Of a stretch of DNA of 64,000 nucleotides, positions 17,631-28,089 are shown one piece after another. Made by a program: the position numbers and the translations under genes. Each line of letters begins with the position of its first letter. The stretch's first letter is position 1. Source of the stretch: Roseiarcus sp963784805 (GTDB lineage Bacteria; Pseudomonadota; Alphaproteobacteria; Rhizobiales; Beijerinckiaceae); NCBI GenBank assembly GCA_963784805.1, contig CAWASR010000028.1, positions 186,001 to 250,000 of the forward strand, given 5' to 3'. The notes under the pieces were generated by a model. The model ran no database searches. It had not been told where the DNA came from and saw only the letters and a program-made list of their open reading frames with translations.

Positions 17631-18596
17631 TCAGGGAAACGCGCGAAAACCGGTCGAGGCCCGCGCGAACGCCGCCAGATCAACGTTGGCGCCGCAAACG
17701 AGAATGCCGACGCGCTCGCCCTCCCGCGGCCGAAATGCGCCGCTCGCAAGCGCGGCGAAGGCTGCGGCGCCTCCCGGTTCGGCGACGATCGAGGCTTCGG
17801 CCCAAAGACGGCGCTGCGCCTCAGCGATCGCCACGTCCGAGACCAGGACAACCTCGCTGACGAATTCCCTGGCGATCTTGAAATTGAGATCGCCTACCCT
17901 TTTCGCCCCGAGAGAATCGGCTGCGATCGAATCAACGTCGACATCGACCGGCGTTCCGGCCGCCAACGCAGCGTGAAGCGCGCATGATCCTTCCGGCTCG
18001 ACGCCGATGACCCTGATGCGGCTCGCAAACCAGCCTGCGACGCCGGCGATGAGCCCGCCGCCGCCGACCGCGACGAGGACCGCATCGAGCGCTGGCAGGG
18101 AAAACCGTTCCAGGTCCTCTTCCCATTCCAACGCGACCGTACCCGCGCCCGCAATCGTTTCCGGCGCATCATATGGGTGGATCGCCAGCGCGCCGCTCTC
18201 GCGCACATAGGCGTCGCACCGCTTCTGCGCCGCCGCGTAATTCGCTTCGCCGACAACGGCCTCGGCGCCGTAGGCCCTGATTTTGGCGACCTTGGCCGGG
18301 GTCGCGATCTCGGGCACAAAGACGCGCGCACGAACGCCGAGTTCGCGGGCCGCGTAAGCGACCGCCGCGCCGTGATTGCCGCCGGAAGCGGTCGCGCAGC
18401 CCGCCGCGGGGGCAGGTCGGGTCAGCAGGTTGTTGAACGCCCCGCGCGCCTTGAACGAGCCGCTGTGTTGGAGGCTCTCGAGTTTCAGCGAGACCGGCGG
18501 CGCGCCGGCGATCGGCGAGGCGATGTCCAGGATCGGCGTGCGGCGGAGGTGCGGCGCGATGCGCTGATGGGCGAGGCGGATGTCGGAAGGCGTCAT
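17631..18596 (-). CDS. Threonine/serine dehydratase-like PLP enzyme
   Basis: Fold-type II pyridoxal-phosphate enzyme, 321 residues, catabolic threonine/serine dehydratase family. The Schiff-base lysine is in SGSFKARGAFNN (about residue 49), followed by ASGGNHGAAVAYAA and the phosphate-binding glycine loop VGGGGLIAG. There is no C-terminal ACT-like regulatory domain, so it resembles the short TdcB type more than biosynthetic IlvA. It would deaminate L-threonine or L-serine to 2-oxobutyrate or pyruvate in the cytosol; serine racemase-like activity cannot be excluded. It starts 21 bases after the YjbR-like gene. Confidence 0.87.
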   Translation of the reverse strand: MTPSDIRLAHQRIAPHLRRTPILDIASPIAGAPPVSLKLESLQHSGSFKARGAFNNLLTRPAPAAGCATASGGNHGAAVAYAARELGVRARVFVPEIATPAKVAKIRAYGAEAVVGEANYAAAQKRCDAYVRESGALAIHPYDAPETIAGAGTVALEWEEDLERFSLPALDAVLVAVGGGGLIAGVAGWFASRIRVIGVEPEGSCALHAALAAGTPVDVDVDSIAADSLGAKRVGDLNFKIAREFVSEVVLVSDVAIAEAQRRLWAEASIVAEPGGAAAFAALASGAFRPREGERVGILVCGANVDLAAFARASTGFRAFP

Positions 18597-18617
18597 GGTC
18601 GTCCTGGCCGCGAACGT

Positions 18618-18989
18618 TCATTGCCGCTGTGGAAATCCCAGTTCGCTTTGTGTCTTTTTCGGCAGCGTCGTGGCGACAATCGCATGACTCCGGCGCAAAT
18701 ACTCCTCAAGCCCGGCGTCGCTGAGCGAGGAATCGTCGATGCGCTGCATCCACGACAATCCGCGCGACGCGAGATAGGGCGCGGGGCGCAGTCCGGAGAG
18801 GTCGCTCAGAATCGCAAAACTCAATTTCGAGCATTTGAAAGTGATGGCGAATTCGCGCGAATGCGACCACCCGCCGATCGCGAAGACCTTTCCGCCGATT
18901 TTCCAAACGCTCGCCCCGCCCCATTGGACCACATTGGCGGCGGAGGGGAGATTGGCGCAAAACCGATCGAAGTCTTCGCGATTGATCAT
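18618..18989 (-). CDS. MmcQ/YjbR-family protein
   Basis: Small cytosolic protein of 123 residues with the YjbR/MmcQ (CyaY-like fold) pattern: an N-terminal helix (MINREDFDRFCANLP), a strand pair WKIGGKVFAIGGW, a central FKCSKLSFAILSDLSG and a C-terminal helix LEEYLRRSHAIVA. The ATG at 18989 is chosen because earlier codons encode a proline/serine-rich extension not found in the family. The family is annotated as a predicted DNA-binding protein, but its function is unknown. It lies between the end of the ATP synthase operon and the dehydratase gene on the same strand. Confidence 0.8.
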   Translation of the reverse strand: MINREDFDRFCANLPSAANVVQWGGASVWKIGGKVFAIGGWSHSREFAITFKCSKLSFAILSDLSGLRPAPYLASRGLSWMQRIDDSSLSDAGLEEYLRRSHAIVATTLPKKTQSELGFPQRQ

Positions 18990-19040
18990 GGGATTGCACG
19001 AAGGGGACGGGGACCGCCGGGGCAAGCAGGCCTGTTCGTC

Positions 19041-19439
19041 TCAAAGTTTCATCGCGTCCTTGAGTTCGCGCAAGTGATCGAGCTTCTCCTGGGCCAGGCG
19101 CTTGTCGTCGTCGCTGGCGTCGGCAAGATCCTCTTCGGCGTTCTTGATTTCCTGGCCGAGATGGTCGGCGCTCAGATCCTCGAAAGGGATGGCCGTTTCG
19201 GCGAGCAAGATGAGGCCGCTCTTGCTGACGTCGGCGAAGCCGCCGCGAATGAAGACGCGAGTATGCTTACCCTGGACGTCATCAATGCCGACGACGCCCG
19301 GGCGCATCGACGTCATCACCGGCGCGTGATCGCTCAGCACCAGAAAGTCGCCCTCGTTGCCCGGCACGAGGACCGACTGCGCCGGACCGTTGAACAGGGC
19401 CTTGTCCGGCGAGACCAGTTCGAAATGGAATGCGGCCAT
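19041..19439 (-). CDS. atpC: F1F0 ATP synthase epsilon subunit
   Basis: Epsilon subunit of the F1 sector, 132 residues. The N-terminal beta-sandwich (FHFELVSPDKALFNGPAQSV, then VPGNEGDFLVLSDHAPVMT) is characteristic, and a charged C-terminal helical region (residues 95-132) would contact gamma and regulate ATP hydrolysis. Last gene of atpHAGDC, 25 bases after atpD. Confidence 0.97.
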   Translation of the reverse strand: MAAFHFELVSPDKALFNGPAQSVLVPGNEGDFLVLSDHAPVMTSMRPGVVGIDDVQGKHTRVFIRGGFADVSKSGLILLAETAIPFEDLSADHLGQEIKNAEEDLADASDDDKRLAQEKLDHLRELKDAMKL

Positions 19440-19464
19440 GGCGATCCTTAAGCTCCAATATGCG

Positions 19465-20907
19465 TCAAGCCGCCTCGGCCGCCAGTTTCTGCGCCTTCTC
19501 CACCGCCTGCTCGATCGTTCCGACCATGTAAAAGGCGGCTTCGGGCAGATTGTCGTATTTGCCCTCGATGATTCCCTTGAAGCCTTTGACCGTGTCCTCG
19601 ATCTTGACCTGCACGCCCGGCGTGCCGGTGAACACAGCGGCGACGTCGAAGGGTTGCGACAGGAAGCGCTCGATCTTGCGGGCGCGGGCGACGATCTGCT
19701 TGTCCTCTTCGGAGAGTTCGTCCATCCCTAATATCGCAATGATGTCCTGTAGCGCCTTGTAGCGCTGAAGCACCTGCTGCACCTGACGGGCGACGTTGTA
19801 GTGCTCCTCGCCGACGATGGCGGCCGTCAGCATGCGCGAGGTCGAGTCGAGCGGGTCGACTGCCGGATAAATGCCCTTTTCCGAAATCGCGCGCGACAGC
19901 ACGGTCGTCGCGTCAAGGTGGGCGAAAGATGTCGCCGGCGCCGGGTCGGTCAAGTCGTCGGCCGGGACGTAGATCGCCTGAACCGAGGTAATCGAGCCCT
20001 TGGTCGTGGTGGTGATGCGCTCCTGCAGCGCACCCATGTCGGTAGCGAGCGTCGGTTGGTAGCCGACCGCGGAAGGGATGCGGCCGAGCAACGCCGACAC
20101 TTCCGACCCGGCCTGGGTGAAGCGGAAGATGTTGTCGATGAAAAGCAGCACGTCCTGCCCCTGATCGCGGAAATGCTCGGCGACGGTGACGCCGGCCAGA
20201 CCGACACGCATGCGCGCCCCCGGCGGCTCGTTCATCTGGCCGAACACCAGCGCGCATTTCGACTTCACGTTCGAGTCCGGGTCGTGCGGATCGGCGTTGA
20301 CTTTCGATTCGATGAACTCGTGATAGAGATCGTTGCCCTCGCGCGTGCGCTCGCCGACGCCGGCGAACACCGAATTGCCGCCGTGGGTCTTGGCGACATT
20401 GTTGATGAGCTCCTGAATCAGCACCGTCTTGCCGACGCCCGCGCCGCCGAACAGGCCGATCTTGCCCCCTTTAGCGTAGGGCGCGAGCAGATCGACGACC
20501 TTGATGCCGGTAATGAGAATCTGCGCTTCCGTCGATTGGTCGACATAGGCCGGCGTCGGCTGATGGATCGCCCGCCGGGCCTCCATCGGGATTGGACCGG
20601 CCTCGTCGACCGGATCGCCGATGACGTTCATGATGCGTCCGAGCGTGCCTTCGCCGACCGGCACCGAGATCGGCTCGCCGGTGTCAGTGACCTCCTGACC
20701 GCGCACCAGGCCTTCCGAGGTGTCCATGGCGATGCAGCGCACTATGTTCTCGCCGAGTTGCTGGGCGACTTCGAGCACGAGGCGGTTGCCGTTGTTTATC
20801 GTCTCGAGCGCGTTGAGGATGGGCGGCAGGTAGCTATCGAACTTCACGTCCACGACAGCGCCGATCACCTGGGTGACCCGGCCGACGGCATTTGCGACAT
20901 TCGCCAT
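19465..20907 (-). CDS. atpD: F1F0 ATP synthase beta subunit (catalytic)
   Basis: Catalytic beta subunit, 480 residues, full length. Visible motifs are the P-loop GGAGVGKTVLIQELINN (about residue 155), the catalytic glutamate in GVGERTREGNDLYHE, Walker B DVLLFIDNIFRFTQ, and the DELSEEDKQ region of the C-terminal domain. It precedes atpC and follows atpG with a 52-base gap in the standard alphaproteobacterial order. Confidence 0.98.
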   Translation of the reverse strand: MANVANAVGRVTQVIGAVVDVKFDSYLPPILNALETINNGNRLVLEVAQQLGENIVRCIAMDTSEGLVRGQEVTDTGEPISVPVGEGTLGRIMNVIGDPVDEAGPIPMEARRAIHQPTPAYVDQSTEAQILITGIKVVDLLAPYAKGGKIGLFGGAGVGKTVLIQELINNVAKTHGGNSVFAGVGERTREGNDLYHEFIESKVNADPHDPDSNVKSKCALVFGQMNEPPGARMRVGLAGVTVAEHFRDQGQDVLLFIDNIFRFTQAGSEVSALLGRIPSAVGYQPTLATDMGALQERITTTTKGSITSVQAIYVPADDLTDPAPATSFAHLDATTVLSRAISEKGIYPAVDPLDSTSRMLTAAIVGEEHYNVARQVQQVLQRYKALQDIIAILGMDELSEEDKQIVARARKIERFLSQPFDVAAVFTGTPGVQVKIEDTVKGFKGIIEGKYDNLPEAAFYMVGTIEQAVEKAQKLAAEAA

Positions 20908-20959
20908 TTTGACGTCCTCGTAGGTAGCTCTTCGGGTCGCGCTCGCGCGACGGGCTGGG

Positions 20960-21826
20960 TCAGAGCGCCTCGGCGCCCGAAATGATCTCGATCAGTTCCT
21001 TGGTGATCATCGCCTGGCGGGTGCGGTTGTAGCGAAGCGTGTACTTCTTGACCATATCGCCGGCGTTGCGGGTGGCGCTGTCCATCGCGCTCATTTGCGC
21101 GCCGAAGAACGAGGCCGCGTTTTCGAGAAGCCCACGGTAAATTCGCACTGTCACCGCGCGCGGCAGGAGCTGGGTGAGAATTTCCCCTTCGTCCGGCTCG
21201 TAGTGATAGACCGGCGCCGACTCGTCCTTCTCGGCGAGTTCCGGCGGAATAAGCCGCTGGGCGGTGGGAATTTGCGCGATCACCGACTTGAACCGCGAGT
21301 AGAAAAGCGTGCAGACGTCGAATTCGGCGTTCTCGAACATGGCGATCACCTTGGCGGCGATCGGCTGGGCGGTCTCGTAACCAATCGTCCGCACCGCGCG
21401 CAGGTCGATCATTTCCAAGATCTGTTTTTCGTGGGTGCGGCGCAGCTGATCATAGCCCTTCCTGCCGACACAAATGATCTTGACCGTCTTGCCCTCAGCC
21501 GCGAGCGCATTGGCCCTTTCGCGCGCGAGACGCACGATCGACGTATTGAAAGCGCCGCACAGCCCGCGTTCTCCCGTGCAGACGACCATGAGATGCGTCC
21601 GGTCCGAGCCGCTGCCGATGAGAAGACGCGGGCCGTGGCCGTCGTTTGCGGCGCCGGCCAGATTGGTCAGCACCGACTCTACCCGCTCCGCATAGGGACG
21701 CGCCGCCTCGACCGCGTTCTGGGCGCGGCGCAGCTTCGAGACCGCGACCATCTGCATCGCCCTGGTGATCTTCTGCGTCGACTTGACGGAGGCGATCCGG
21801 TTTCTGAGGTCCTTGAGGGACGGCAT
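20960..21826 (-). CDS. atpG: F1F0 ATP synthase gamma subunit
   Basis: Rotor shaft subunit of F1, 288 residues. The N-terminal MPSLKDLRNRIASVKSTQKI and the C-terminal helix with SAMDSATRNAGDM and LTLRYNRTRQA-like sequence (here YTLRYNRTRQAMITKELIE) form the coiled coil inside the alpha3beta3 ring. It lies between atpA and atpD with short gaps. Confidence 0.97.
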   Translation of the reverse strand: MPSLKDLRNRIASVKSTQKITRAMQMVAVSKLRRAQNAVEAARPYAERVESVLTNLAGAANDGHGPRLLIGSGSDRTHLMVVCTGERGLCGAFNTSIVRLARERANALAAEGKTVKIICVGRKGYDQLRRTHEKQILEMIDLRAVRTIGYETAQPIAAKVIAMFENAEFDVCTLFYSRFKSVIAQIPTAQRLIPPELAEKDESAPVYHYEPDEGEILTQLLPRAVTVRIYRGLLENAASFFGAQMSAMDSATRNAGDMVKKYTLRYNRTRQAMITKELIEIISGAEAL

Positions 21827-21888
21827 CGCTTGGCGTCTCCGCCCCGCGTCTGGTTGCAGCGCGGGGCCTGGTTACGGGGTCAGAAGGT

Positions 21889-23417
<1,529 letters not shown>

Positions 23418-23418
<1 letters not shown>

Positions 23419-23981
23419 CAGCCGACCTCTTTCATGGCTAGGCGAATTGAATTGAGCTTGGTTTTCAGGGAGCCGTCGACCATGCGCGAGCCCAGTTTGA
23501 CGACCAGGCCGCCGATGATCGAGGGATCAATCTTAACATCGAGATCGACGTCCCTGCCGCCCGACGCGGCGCGCAAGGTTTCCTTCAGCGCGCCGACGTT
23601 GGCGTCGCTCAACGCGGTCGCGGCGGTCGCTTCGGCGCGGGTCACGCCGCGCTCGGCGTCATAGAGCTTGCGGTAGCTCGCGATCATTTCGCGGATGTAG
23701 AAAAGACGGCGCTTCCGCGCGACCAGCCGGACGAAATTTGCGGCGACGCCGCCGATGCCGGCCTGGGCGAGAATGGCGTCGAGCGCCTTGCGCTGCTCGT
23801 CAGCCGAAAAGACTGGACTTCTGACCAGCCGCTGGAGATCCGGACTTTCGGCGATAAGGGCGTCGAGCTGCGCCAGCGATTCGGCGACAGCGCCGGTCTG
23901 GCGCTCGTCCTGGGCGAGCGAGAACAGGGCGGAGGCGTAACGCCCGGCGACGCCGGAAACGATTGTGTCGTCTTGTGCCAA
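23418..23981 (-). CDS. atpH: F1F0 ATP synthase delta subunit
   Basis: Delta (OSCP) subunit, 187 residues, linking F1 to the peripheral stalk. The N-terminal helical bundle (VSGVAGRYASALFSLAQD) and C-terminal DPSIIGGLVVKLGSRMVDGS match the family. First gene of atpHAGDC. The F0 genes are not in the window, as expected for alphaproteobacteria, where F0 and F1 operons are separate. Confidence 0.97.
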
Positions 23982-24281
23982 AGCCCTTCAACCTCACAAG
24001 GCGCCTGGAGCGGTAACCAACGGCGAGCCCAGCAGAAAAACGCCGAACCTCAGGAATTCGCGATGGTTTCGCTTCGCGAAGATTGAGCGCTTGGGGCAAG
24101 CCCGACCCCAAAGGCGGCCGTTGCGTAACATAGGACTTTTTAAGGCGCAACCCGCATGGCGCCGGGGCGAGCGGCGGTCCCGATTGCGTCGGCCGAGGTC
24201 GATCCATCGCTCCCCGTCCCGCTCGTGACCGGCCATTGAAGCCCGTTCCCTTCCGCTCCGCTCCCTGCTATCTCGCGCGCC
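23982..24281. other. Divergent intergenic region between atpH and lepA
   Basis: About 300 bases with no gene. It must hold promoters for the ATP synthase operon (minus) and lepA (plus). The one structure I see is a 6-base inverted repeat GTTGCG/CGCAAC at 24120-24151 around an AT-rich core (TTTTTAAG). No strong -35/-10 pair is evident. Confidence 0.4.
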
Positions 24282-26087
24282 ATGACCACCCATGCGATCG
24301 GGAACATCCGCAACTTCTCCATTGTCGCCCACATCGACCACGGCAAGTCGACCCTCGCCGACCGGCTGATCCAGGAGACCGGGACGATGGCCGAGCGCGA
24401 GATGGTCGAGCAGGTGCTCGATTCGATGGACATCGAGCGCGAGCGCGGCATCACCATCAAGGCGCAGACGGTCAGGCTCGAGTACCGGGCCGAGGACGGG
24501 GAGCTTTACATTCTCAACCTGATGGACACGCCCGGGCACGTCGACTTCGCCTACGAGGTGTCGCGGTCGCTCGCCGCTTGCGAGGGCTCGCTGCTGATCG
24601 TCGACGCAAGCCAGGGGGTCGAGGCGCAGACGCTCGCCAACGTCTATCACGCGCTCGACGCCGGCCATGAGATCGTGCCGGTGCTCAACAAGATCGACTT
24701 GCCGGCCGCCGAGCCCGAGCGGGTCAAGGAGCAGATCGAGGACGTGATCGGCCTCGACGCCTCGCAAGCCGTGCCGATCTCGGCCAAGACCGGCCTCAAT
24801 GTCGATCGGGTGCTGGAGGCGATCGTCCATCGTCTGCCGCCGCCCAAGGGCGACGAGACCGCGCCCTTGAAGGCGCTGCTGGTCGACAGCTGGTACGACG
24901 CCTATCTCGGCGTCGTGGTGCTGGTCAGGGTGATCGACGGCGTTCTCCGGCGGGGCCTGCGCATCCGCATGATGCGGGCGGGCGCGGCCTACGAGGTTGA
25001 CCGGATCGGCGTGTTCCGCCCCAAGATGACCGAGGCCGCCGCGCTCGGCCCCGGCGAGATCGGCTACATCACCGCGCAGATCAAGCAGGTCGCCGACACC
25101 AGGGTCGGCGACACGATCACCGACGACAAGCGCCCGACGGCCGAGCCGCTGCCAGGCTTCAAGCCGGCGCAGCCGGTCGTGTTCTGCGGGCTTTTCCCGA
25201 CCGACGCCGCCGACTTCGAGGCCTTGCGCGCGGCGATGGGGAGGCTCCGGCTCAACGACGCCAGCTTCTCCTATGAGATGGAGACCTCGGCCGCGCTCGG
25301 CTTCGGCTTTCGTTGCGGTTTTCTCGGGCTGTTGCATCTGGAGATCATCCAGGAGCGGCTGGAGCGCGAGTTCAACCTCGACCTCATCGCCACCGCGCCC
25401 TCGGTCATCTACAGGATCGAACTGACGGACAAGTCCGAGATCGAACTCCACAACCCGGCCGACATGCCGGACCTGGTGAAGGTCGTCGAGATCAAGGAGC
25501 CGTGGATCAAGGCGACGATCCTGACCCCTGACGAGTATCTCGGCGCGGTCCTCAAGCTGTGTCAGGACCGGCGCGGGACCCAGGTCGATCTCAGCTACGT
25601 GGGAAAAAGGGCGATGGTGGTCTACGAGCTGCCGCTCAACGAAGTCGTGTTCGACTTCTACGACCGGCTGAAGTCGATCTCCAAGGGCTACGCCTCGTTC
25701 GACTACGCGCTCGCCGACTATCGCCCCGGCGACCTGGTCAAGATGTCGATCCTGGTCAATGGCGAGCCGGTCGACGCGCTGTCGATGCTGGTCCATCGCG
25801 AGCGGGCCGAAACCCGGGGCCGGGCGATGGTGGAGAAGCTGCGGGAGCTGATCCCGCCGCATATGTTCCAGATCCCGATTCAGGCGGCGATCGGCGGCAA
25901 GATCATCGCCCGGGAGACGATCCGGGCGCTGCGCAAGGACGTCACCGCCAAGTGCTATGGCGGCGACGCCACCCGCAAGCGCAAGCTTCTGGACAAGCAG
26001 AAGGCGGGGAAGAAGAAGATGCGCCAGTTCGGCAAGGTCGACATCCCGCAGGAAGCGTTCATCGCGGCGCTAAAGATGGATAGCTGA
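24282..26087 (+). CDS. lepA: Elongation factor 4 (LepA), back-translocating GTPase
   Basis: Ribosome-associated GTPase of 601 residues. G1 is AHIDHGKST (about residue 18), followed by the switch region RERGITIKAQTVRL, G3 DTPGHVDF, G4 NKIDLP and G5 SAKTG. Domains II-V and the LepA-specific C-terminus (KRKLLDKQKAGKKKMRQFG, then VDIPQEAFIAAL) are complete. It stands alone, divergent from the ATP synthase operon. LepA affects translation initiation and elongation under stress and is conserved in nearly all bacteria. Confidence 0.98.
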   Translation: MTTHAIGNIRNFSIVAHIDHGKSTLADRLIQETGTMAEREMVEQVLDSMDIERERGITIKAQTVRLEYRAEDGELYILNLMDTPGHVDFAYEVSRSLAACEGSLLIVDASQGVEAQTLANVYHALDAGHEIVPVLNKIDLPAAEPERVKEQIEDVIGLDASQAVPISAKTGLNVDRVLEAIVHRLPPPKGDETAPLKALLVDSWYDAYLGVVVLVRVIDGVLRRGLRIRMMRAGAAYEVDRIGVFRPKMTEAAALGPGEIGYITAQIKQVADTRVGDTITDDKRPTAEPLPGFKPAQPVVFCGLFPTDAADFEALRAAMGRLRLNDASFSYEMETSAALGFGFRCGFLGLLHLEIIQERLEREFNLDLIATAPSVIYRIELTDKSEIELHNPADMPDLVKVVEIKEPWIKATILTPDEYLGAVLKLCQDRRGTQVDLSYVGKRAMVVYELPLNEVVFDFYDRLKSISKGYASFDYALADYRPGDLVKMSILVNGEPVDALSMLVHRERAETRGRAMVEKLRELIPPHMFQIPIQAAIGGKIIARETIRALRKDVTAKCYGGDATRKRKLLDKQKAGKKKMRQFGKVDIPQEAFIAALKMDS

Positions 26088-26132
26088 GGGATTGTTGGCT
26101 TCTATATTAAATCATCGGCCGCGTTTACCGTA

Positions 26133-26158
26133 ATGGACGGGCTTGTCCCGGCCATCAG
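26133..26158. repeat. Short interspersed palindromic element
   Basis: The hairpin-forming sequence around GGGCTTGTCCCGG resembles the small palindromic elements scattered through Hyphomicrobiales genomes, often misread as the peptide MDGLVPAI. Here it supplies the apparent start of the following antitoxin-like gene. Recognised from memory; no second copy was confirmed in the window. Confidence 0.4.
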
Positions 26159-26453
26159 CGCGGCGCGCCTGCGACAAGCGCACGGCGATCCTGGCGAAAT
26201 CCTCGGCGACGAACTGAAGGAGATCGGGCTGAGCGCCACCGAGCTCGCGCGGCGGATCAAAGCGCCGCAAAACCGGATCAGCCAGATCATTGCGGGCAAG
26301 CGCTCGATCACCGGCGACACGGCCTTGCGCCTTGGTCACTGGTTCCGCAACAGCCCGGAATTCTGGCTGAACTTGCAAATTTCCTACGATTTGCGCGCGG
26401 CTGAGCAGGCCGTCGGCAAGGAAATCGAGGCCTTGCCGGTCATGCTTGATTAG
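26133..26453 (+). CDS. HigA-type antitoxin-like XRE protein, orphan, shortened
   Basis: Up to 106 residues with a HigA-family helix-turn-helix (LSATELARRIKAPQNRISQI and GKRSITGDTALRL) and the family tail motif HWFRNSPEFWLNLQ. The first 12 residues come from a palindromic repeat, so the true start is uncertain. The frame ends at a TAG (26451-26453) where the second copy at 28.3 kb has TGG and continues for about 20 residues, so this copy looks truncated by a nonsense change. No HigB-type toxin gene precedes it; only 45 bases separate it from lepA. Whether it is still expressed is unknown. Confidence 0.55.
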   Translation: MDGLVPAISAARLRQAHGDPGEILGDELKEIGLSATELARRIKAPQNRISQIIAGKRSITGDTALRLGHWFRNSPEFWLNLQISYDLRAAEQAVGKEIEALPVMLD

Positions 26454-26635
26454 GCGACAGCCACATGGCCGGGTCGAGCCAGCGCGCCTTGATTCCGCCC
26501 TGACCTAAAAGCTGAACCGTTCGGGCCGCGAAGCCCCCTCGCCGCCGCCCGGTCACAATTTGAGGCTGACCGCGATCTCGGCGAACACCAGGCTGATCAC
26601 CCGCACGACGATCGAGGCCACAAACCAATTCAATG
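26226..26635. repeat. Segmental duplication, copy 1
   Basis: About 410 bases that recur at 28081-28484 in the same orientation with scattered substitutions, a 1-base indel and a 7-base indel. The repeated unit holds the higA-like gene and the 3' end of the small membrane-protein gene lying antisense to it. Divergence shows the duplication is not recent. Confidence 0.8.
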
Positions 26636-26636
26636 G
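26553..26636 (-). pseudogene. 3' fragment of the small membrane-protein gene
   Basis: Encodes only LNWFVASIVVRVISLVFAEI and the closing VSLKL before a stop. This matches the C-terminal 27 residues of the membrane protein at 28403-28792 (LNWFVASNVALVLSLLSAEI). The rest of the gene is absent: the duplicated segment stops here and unrelated sequence with the tetR gene follows. Confidence 0.7.
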
Positions 26637-26672
26637 ACGAAGGCGACTTCTCCCACGCTCTGCGGCGTACGC

Positions 26673-27251
26673 CTATCGGCGGGCGACCGGGTCGGAGGCC
26701 AATAAGTCGAGCAGCAGCGGCGCCAGATCGGGCGTGGCTTCAGTCGACATTCCTTCGCGCGCCGCAACAGACAGGTCTGCCGTTCCGTAGGCGGCGCCGA
26801 AAATGAGCGCGGTGATCTGCTCGGCGTCTCCGCCCCGGATTTCGTCCGCCAGCTGCGCAGCCTGCACGAGCGCGGTGACCGCCCCGAACGCCTGGCGTAT
26901 TTCCGCCCCGAGCGCGCTGTCATTGCGGCTGACCTCGAGCAGGAACCGGTGGCGGACCGGAAAGCGCCGCGCAAAATCGAAATAGTCCCGCACTACACGA
27001 TCCAGGACCTCGATAGGCGCGGCGCCATCACGCTTGGCTCTTTCGAGCGCCTCGCTGAAATAGTCGAGGTTCGCCCGCACTATCGCTTCGAGGAGCGCGC
27101 GCTTGTCCTCGTAATGGCGGTAGGGCGCAGATTGGGAGATGCCACTGGCGTCCCCAACCGCGCGGAGTGTGATGGCGCCCGGCCCGCCCGTGTCGAGCAG
27201 CTGCATCGCGGACGCGAGAATGCGATCTTTGGTCGATGGCGTCCCGGACAC
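26673..27251 (-). CDS. TetR/AcrR-family transcriptional regulator
   Basis: Repressor of 192 residues. The N-terminal helix-turn-helix (ITLRAVGDASGISQSAPYRH, then YEDKRALLEAIV) is canonical TetR. The C-terminal ligand-binding part resembles the TetR_C_33/WHG-type effector domain (RRFPVRHRFLLEVSRND). No efflux pump or enzyme gene is adjacent, so its target is unclear. It lies between the two copies of the duplicated segment, in a patch disturbed by an insertion sequence. A 19-base palindrome about 100 bases upstream (27351-27369) may be its own operator. Confidence 0.85.
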   Translation of the reverse strand: MSGTPSTKDRILASAMQLLDTGGPGAITLRAVGDASGISQSAPYRHYEDKRALLEAIVRANLDYFSEALERAKRDGAAPIEVLDRVVRDYFDFARRFPVRHRFLLEVSRNDSALGAEIRQAFGAVTALVQAAQLADEIRGGDAEQITALIFGAAYGTADLSVAAREGMSTEATPDLAPLLLDLLASDPVARR

Positions 27252-27350
27252 ATGGACCTCAGCTTGCTCGCTACGTCAGCCACACCGGAGGCTGGGAGAA
27301 CCTCTAAGAAATTGCAGTTGAGGCACGGTTTTTTTAGTCGAAAACCCCAA

Positions 27351-27369
27351 TACAACTATCGAGGTTGTA
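27351..27369. promoter_or_regulatory. Palindrome, candidate TetR operator
   Basis: TACAAC and GTTGTA form perfect 6-base arms around a 7-base centre. A minus-strand TTGACA (27376-27381) lies just upstream in the direction of tetR, so the palindrome would overlap the spacer/-10 of the tetR promoter, the layout expected for autorepression. Confidence 0.45.
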
Positions 27370-27419
27370 ATCGATTGTCAATAATTGTCTTGACCTGTCA
27401 TTCACCAAGACCGAGCCCA

Positions 27420-27545
27420 TCACAGAACGGGGGCAATGTCGGCGGCCTGTGAGCTTCTGAAGGCGGGGTAGCAGCGACGGATGGCTTGATTGAGGTCGCT
27501 GTTGAGGATGCGTGTTTGGGTCTGAAGCAGCAGGTAGACGTTGTC
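27420..27545 (-). pseudogene. Short coding-like remnant, family not assigned
   Basis: On the minus strand the frame DNVYLLLQTQTRILNSDLNQ, continuing AIRRCYPAFRSSQ and ending in TGA at 27420, reads like the C-terminus of a real protein, but no start or upstream domain remains. It abuts the IS6-family fragment and may be the tail of a gene cut by that insertion. I do not recognise the family. Confidence 0.25.
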
Positions 27546-27594
27546 ACGTCGCGCGCAACTTGCTGGTGTTTTGAATGCGGGATAGCCCAAGAGG

Positions 27595-28089
27595 ATGAGG
27601 AAAATCAGCTATGCCGGATATCGGTTCCCGCCAGAGGCCATACATCAAGCGATTTGGCTCTATCTGCGGTTCACGCTCAGCTTTCGCGACGTCGAGGATT
27701 TGCTCGCCGAGCGCGGGATCGCGGTCTCTTGCGAGACCGTGCGCCGCTGGGTGAACCACTTCGGACCGATGATTGCAGAGCACCTGCGGAAGCGCCGCCC
27801 TAAGCCGCATTCCATCTGGCATCTTGACGAAGTCTATCTGAAAATTGACGGCCGGATGATCTAGCTTTGGCGGGCCGTCGACGCTGAGGGCGAGGTCCTC
27901 GATGTGCTGGTCCAGTCCCAGCGAAACAAGCATGCGGCGCTGAAACTGATGCGCAAACTCTTGAAGAGGTATGCCTTCGTTCCTGAGCGATTGGTCACCG
28001 ACGACTTGCGATCATACGGCGCCGCGGTCCGAGAGCTTGGAATCGAACGCCGGCATGAGCGCAGGCGATGGAAGAACAATCGAGCTGAG
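27595..28089 (+). mobile_element. IS6-family transposase, inactivated by nonsense codon and 3' truncation
   Basis: The N-terminal part (MRKISYAGYRFPPEAIHQAI and FRDVEDLLAERGIAVS) and the DDE core of an IS6/IS26-like transposase are readable in one frame. A TAG at 27862-27864 replaces a codon that is probably Tyr in the family (DGRMI-stop-LWRAVD). All three catalytic residues are present: Asp in HLDEVY, Asp in VTDDLRS, Glu in NNRAE. Homology then stops abruptly at about 28089, where the sequence passes into the second higA-like copy. The missing C-terminus and right end indicate a deletion or recombination at this junction. No clear terminal inverted repeats were found. Confidence 0.85.

Noticed and set aside
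26088..26132. HigB toxin gene next to the higA-like gene
   Set aside because: Only 45 bases separate lepA from the antitoxin-like frame, and no toxin frame lies downstream on either strand.
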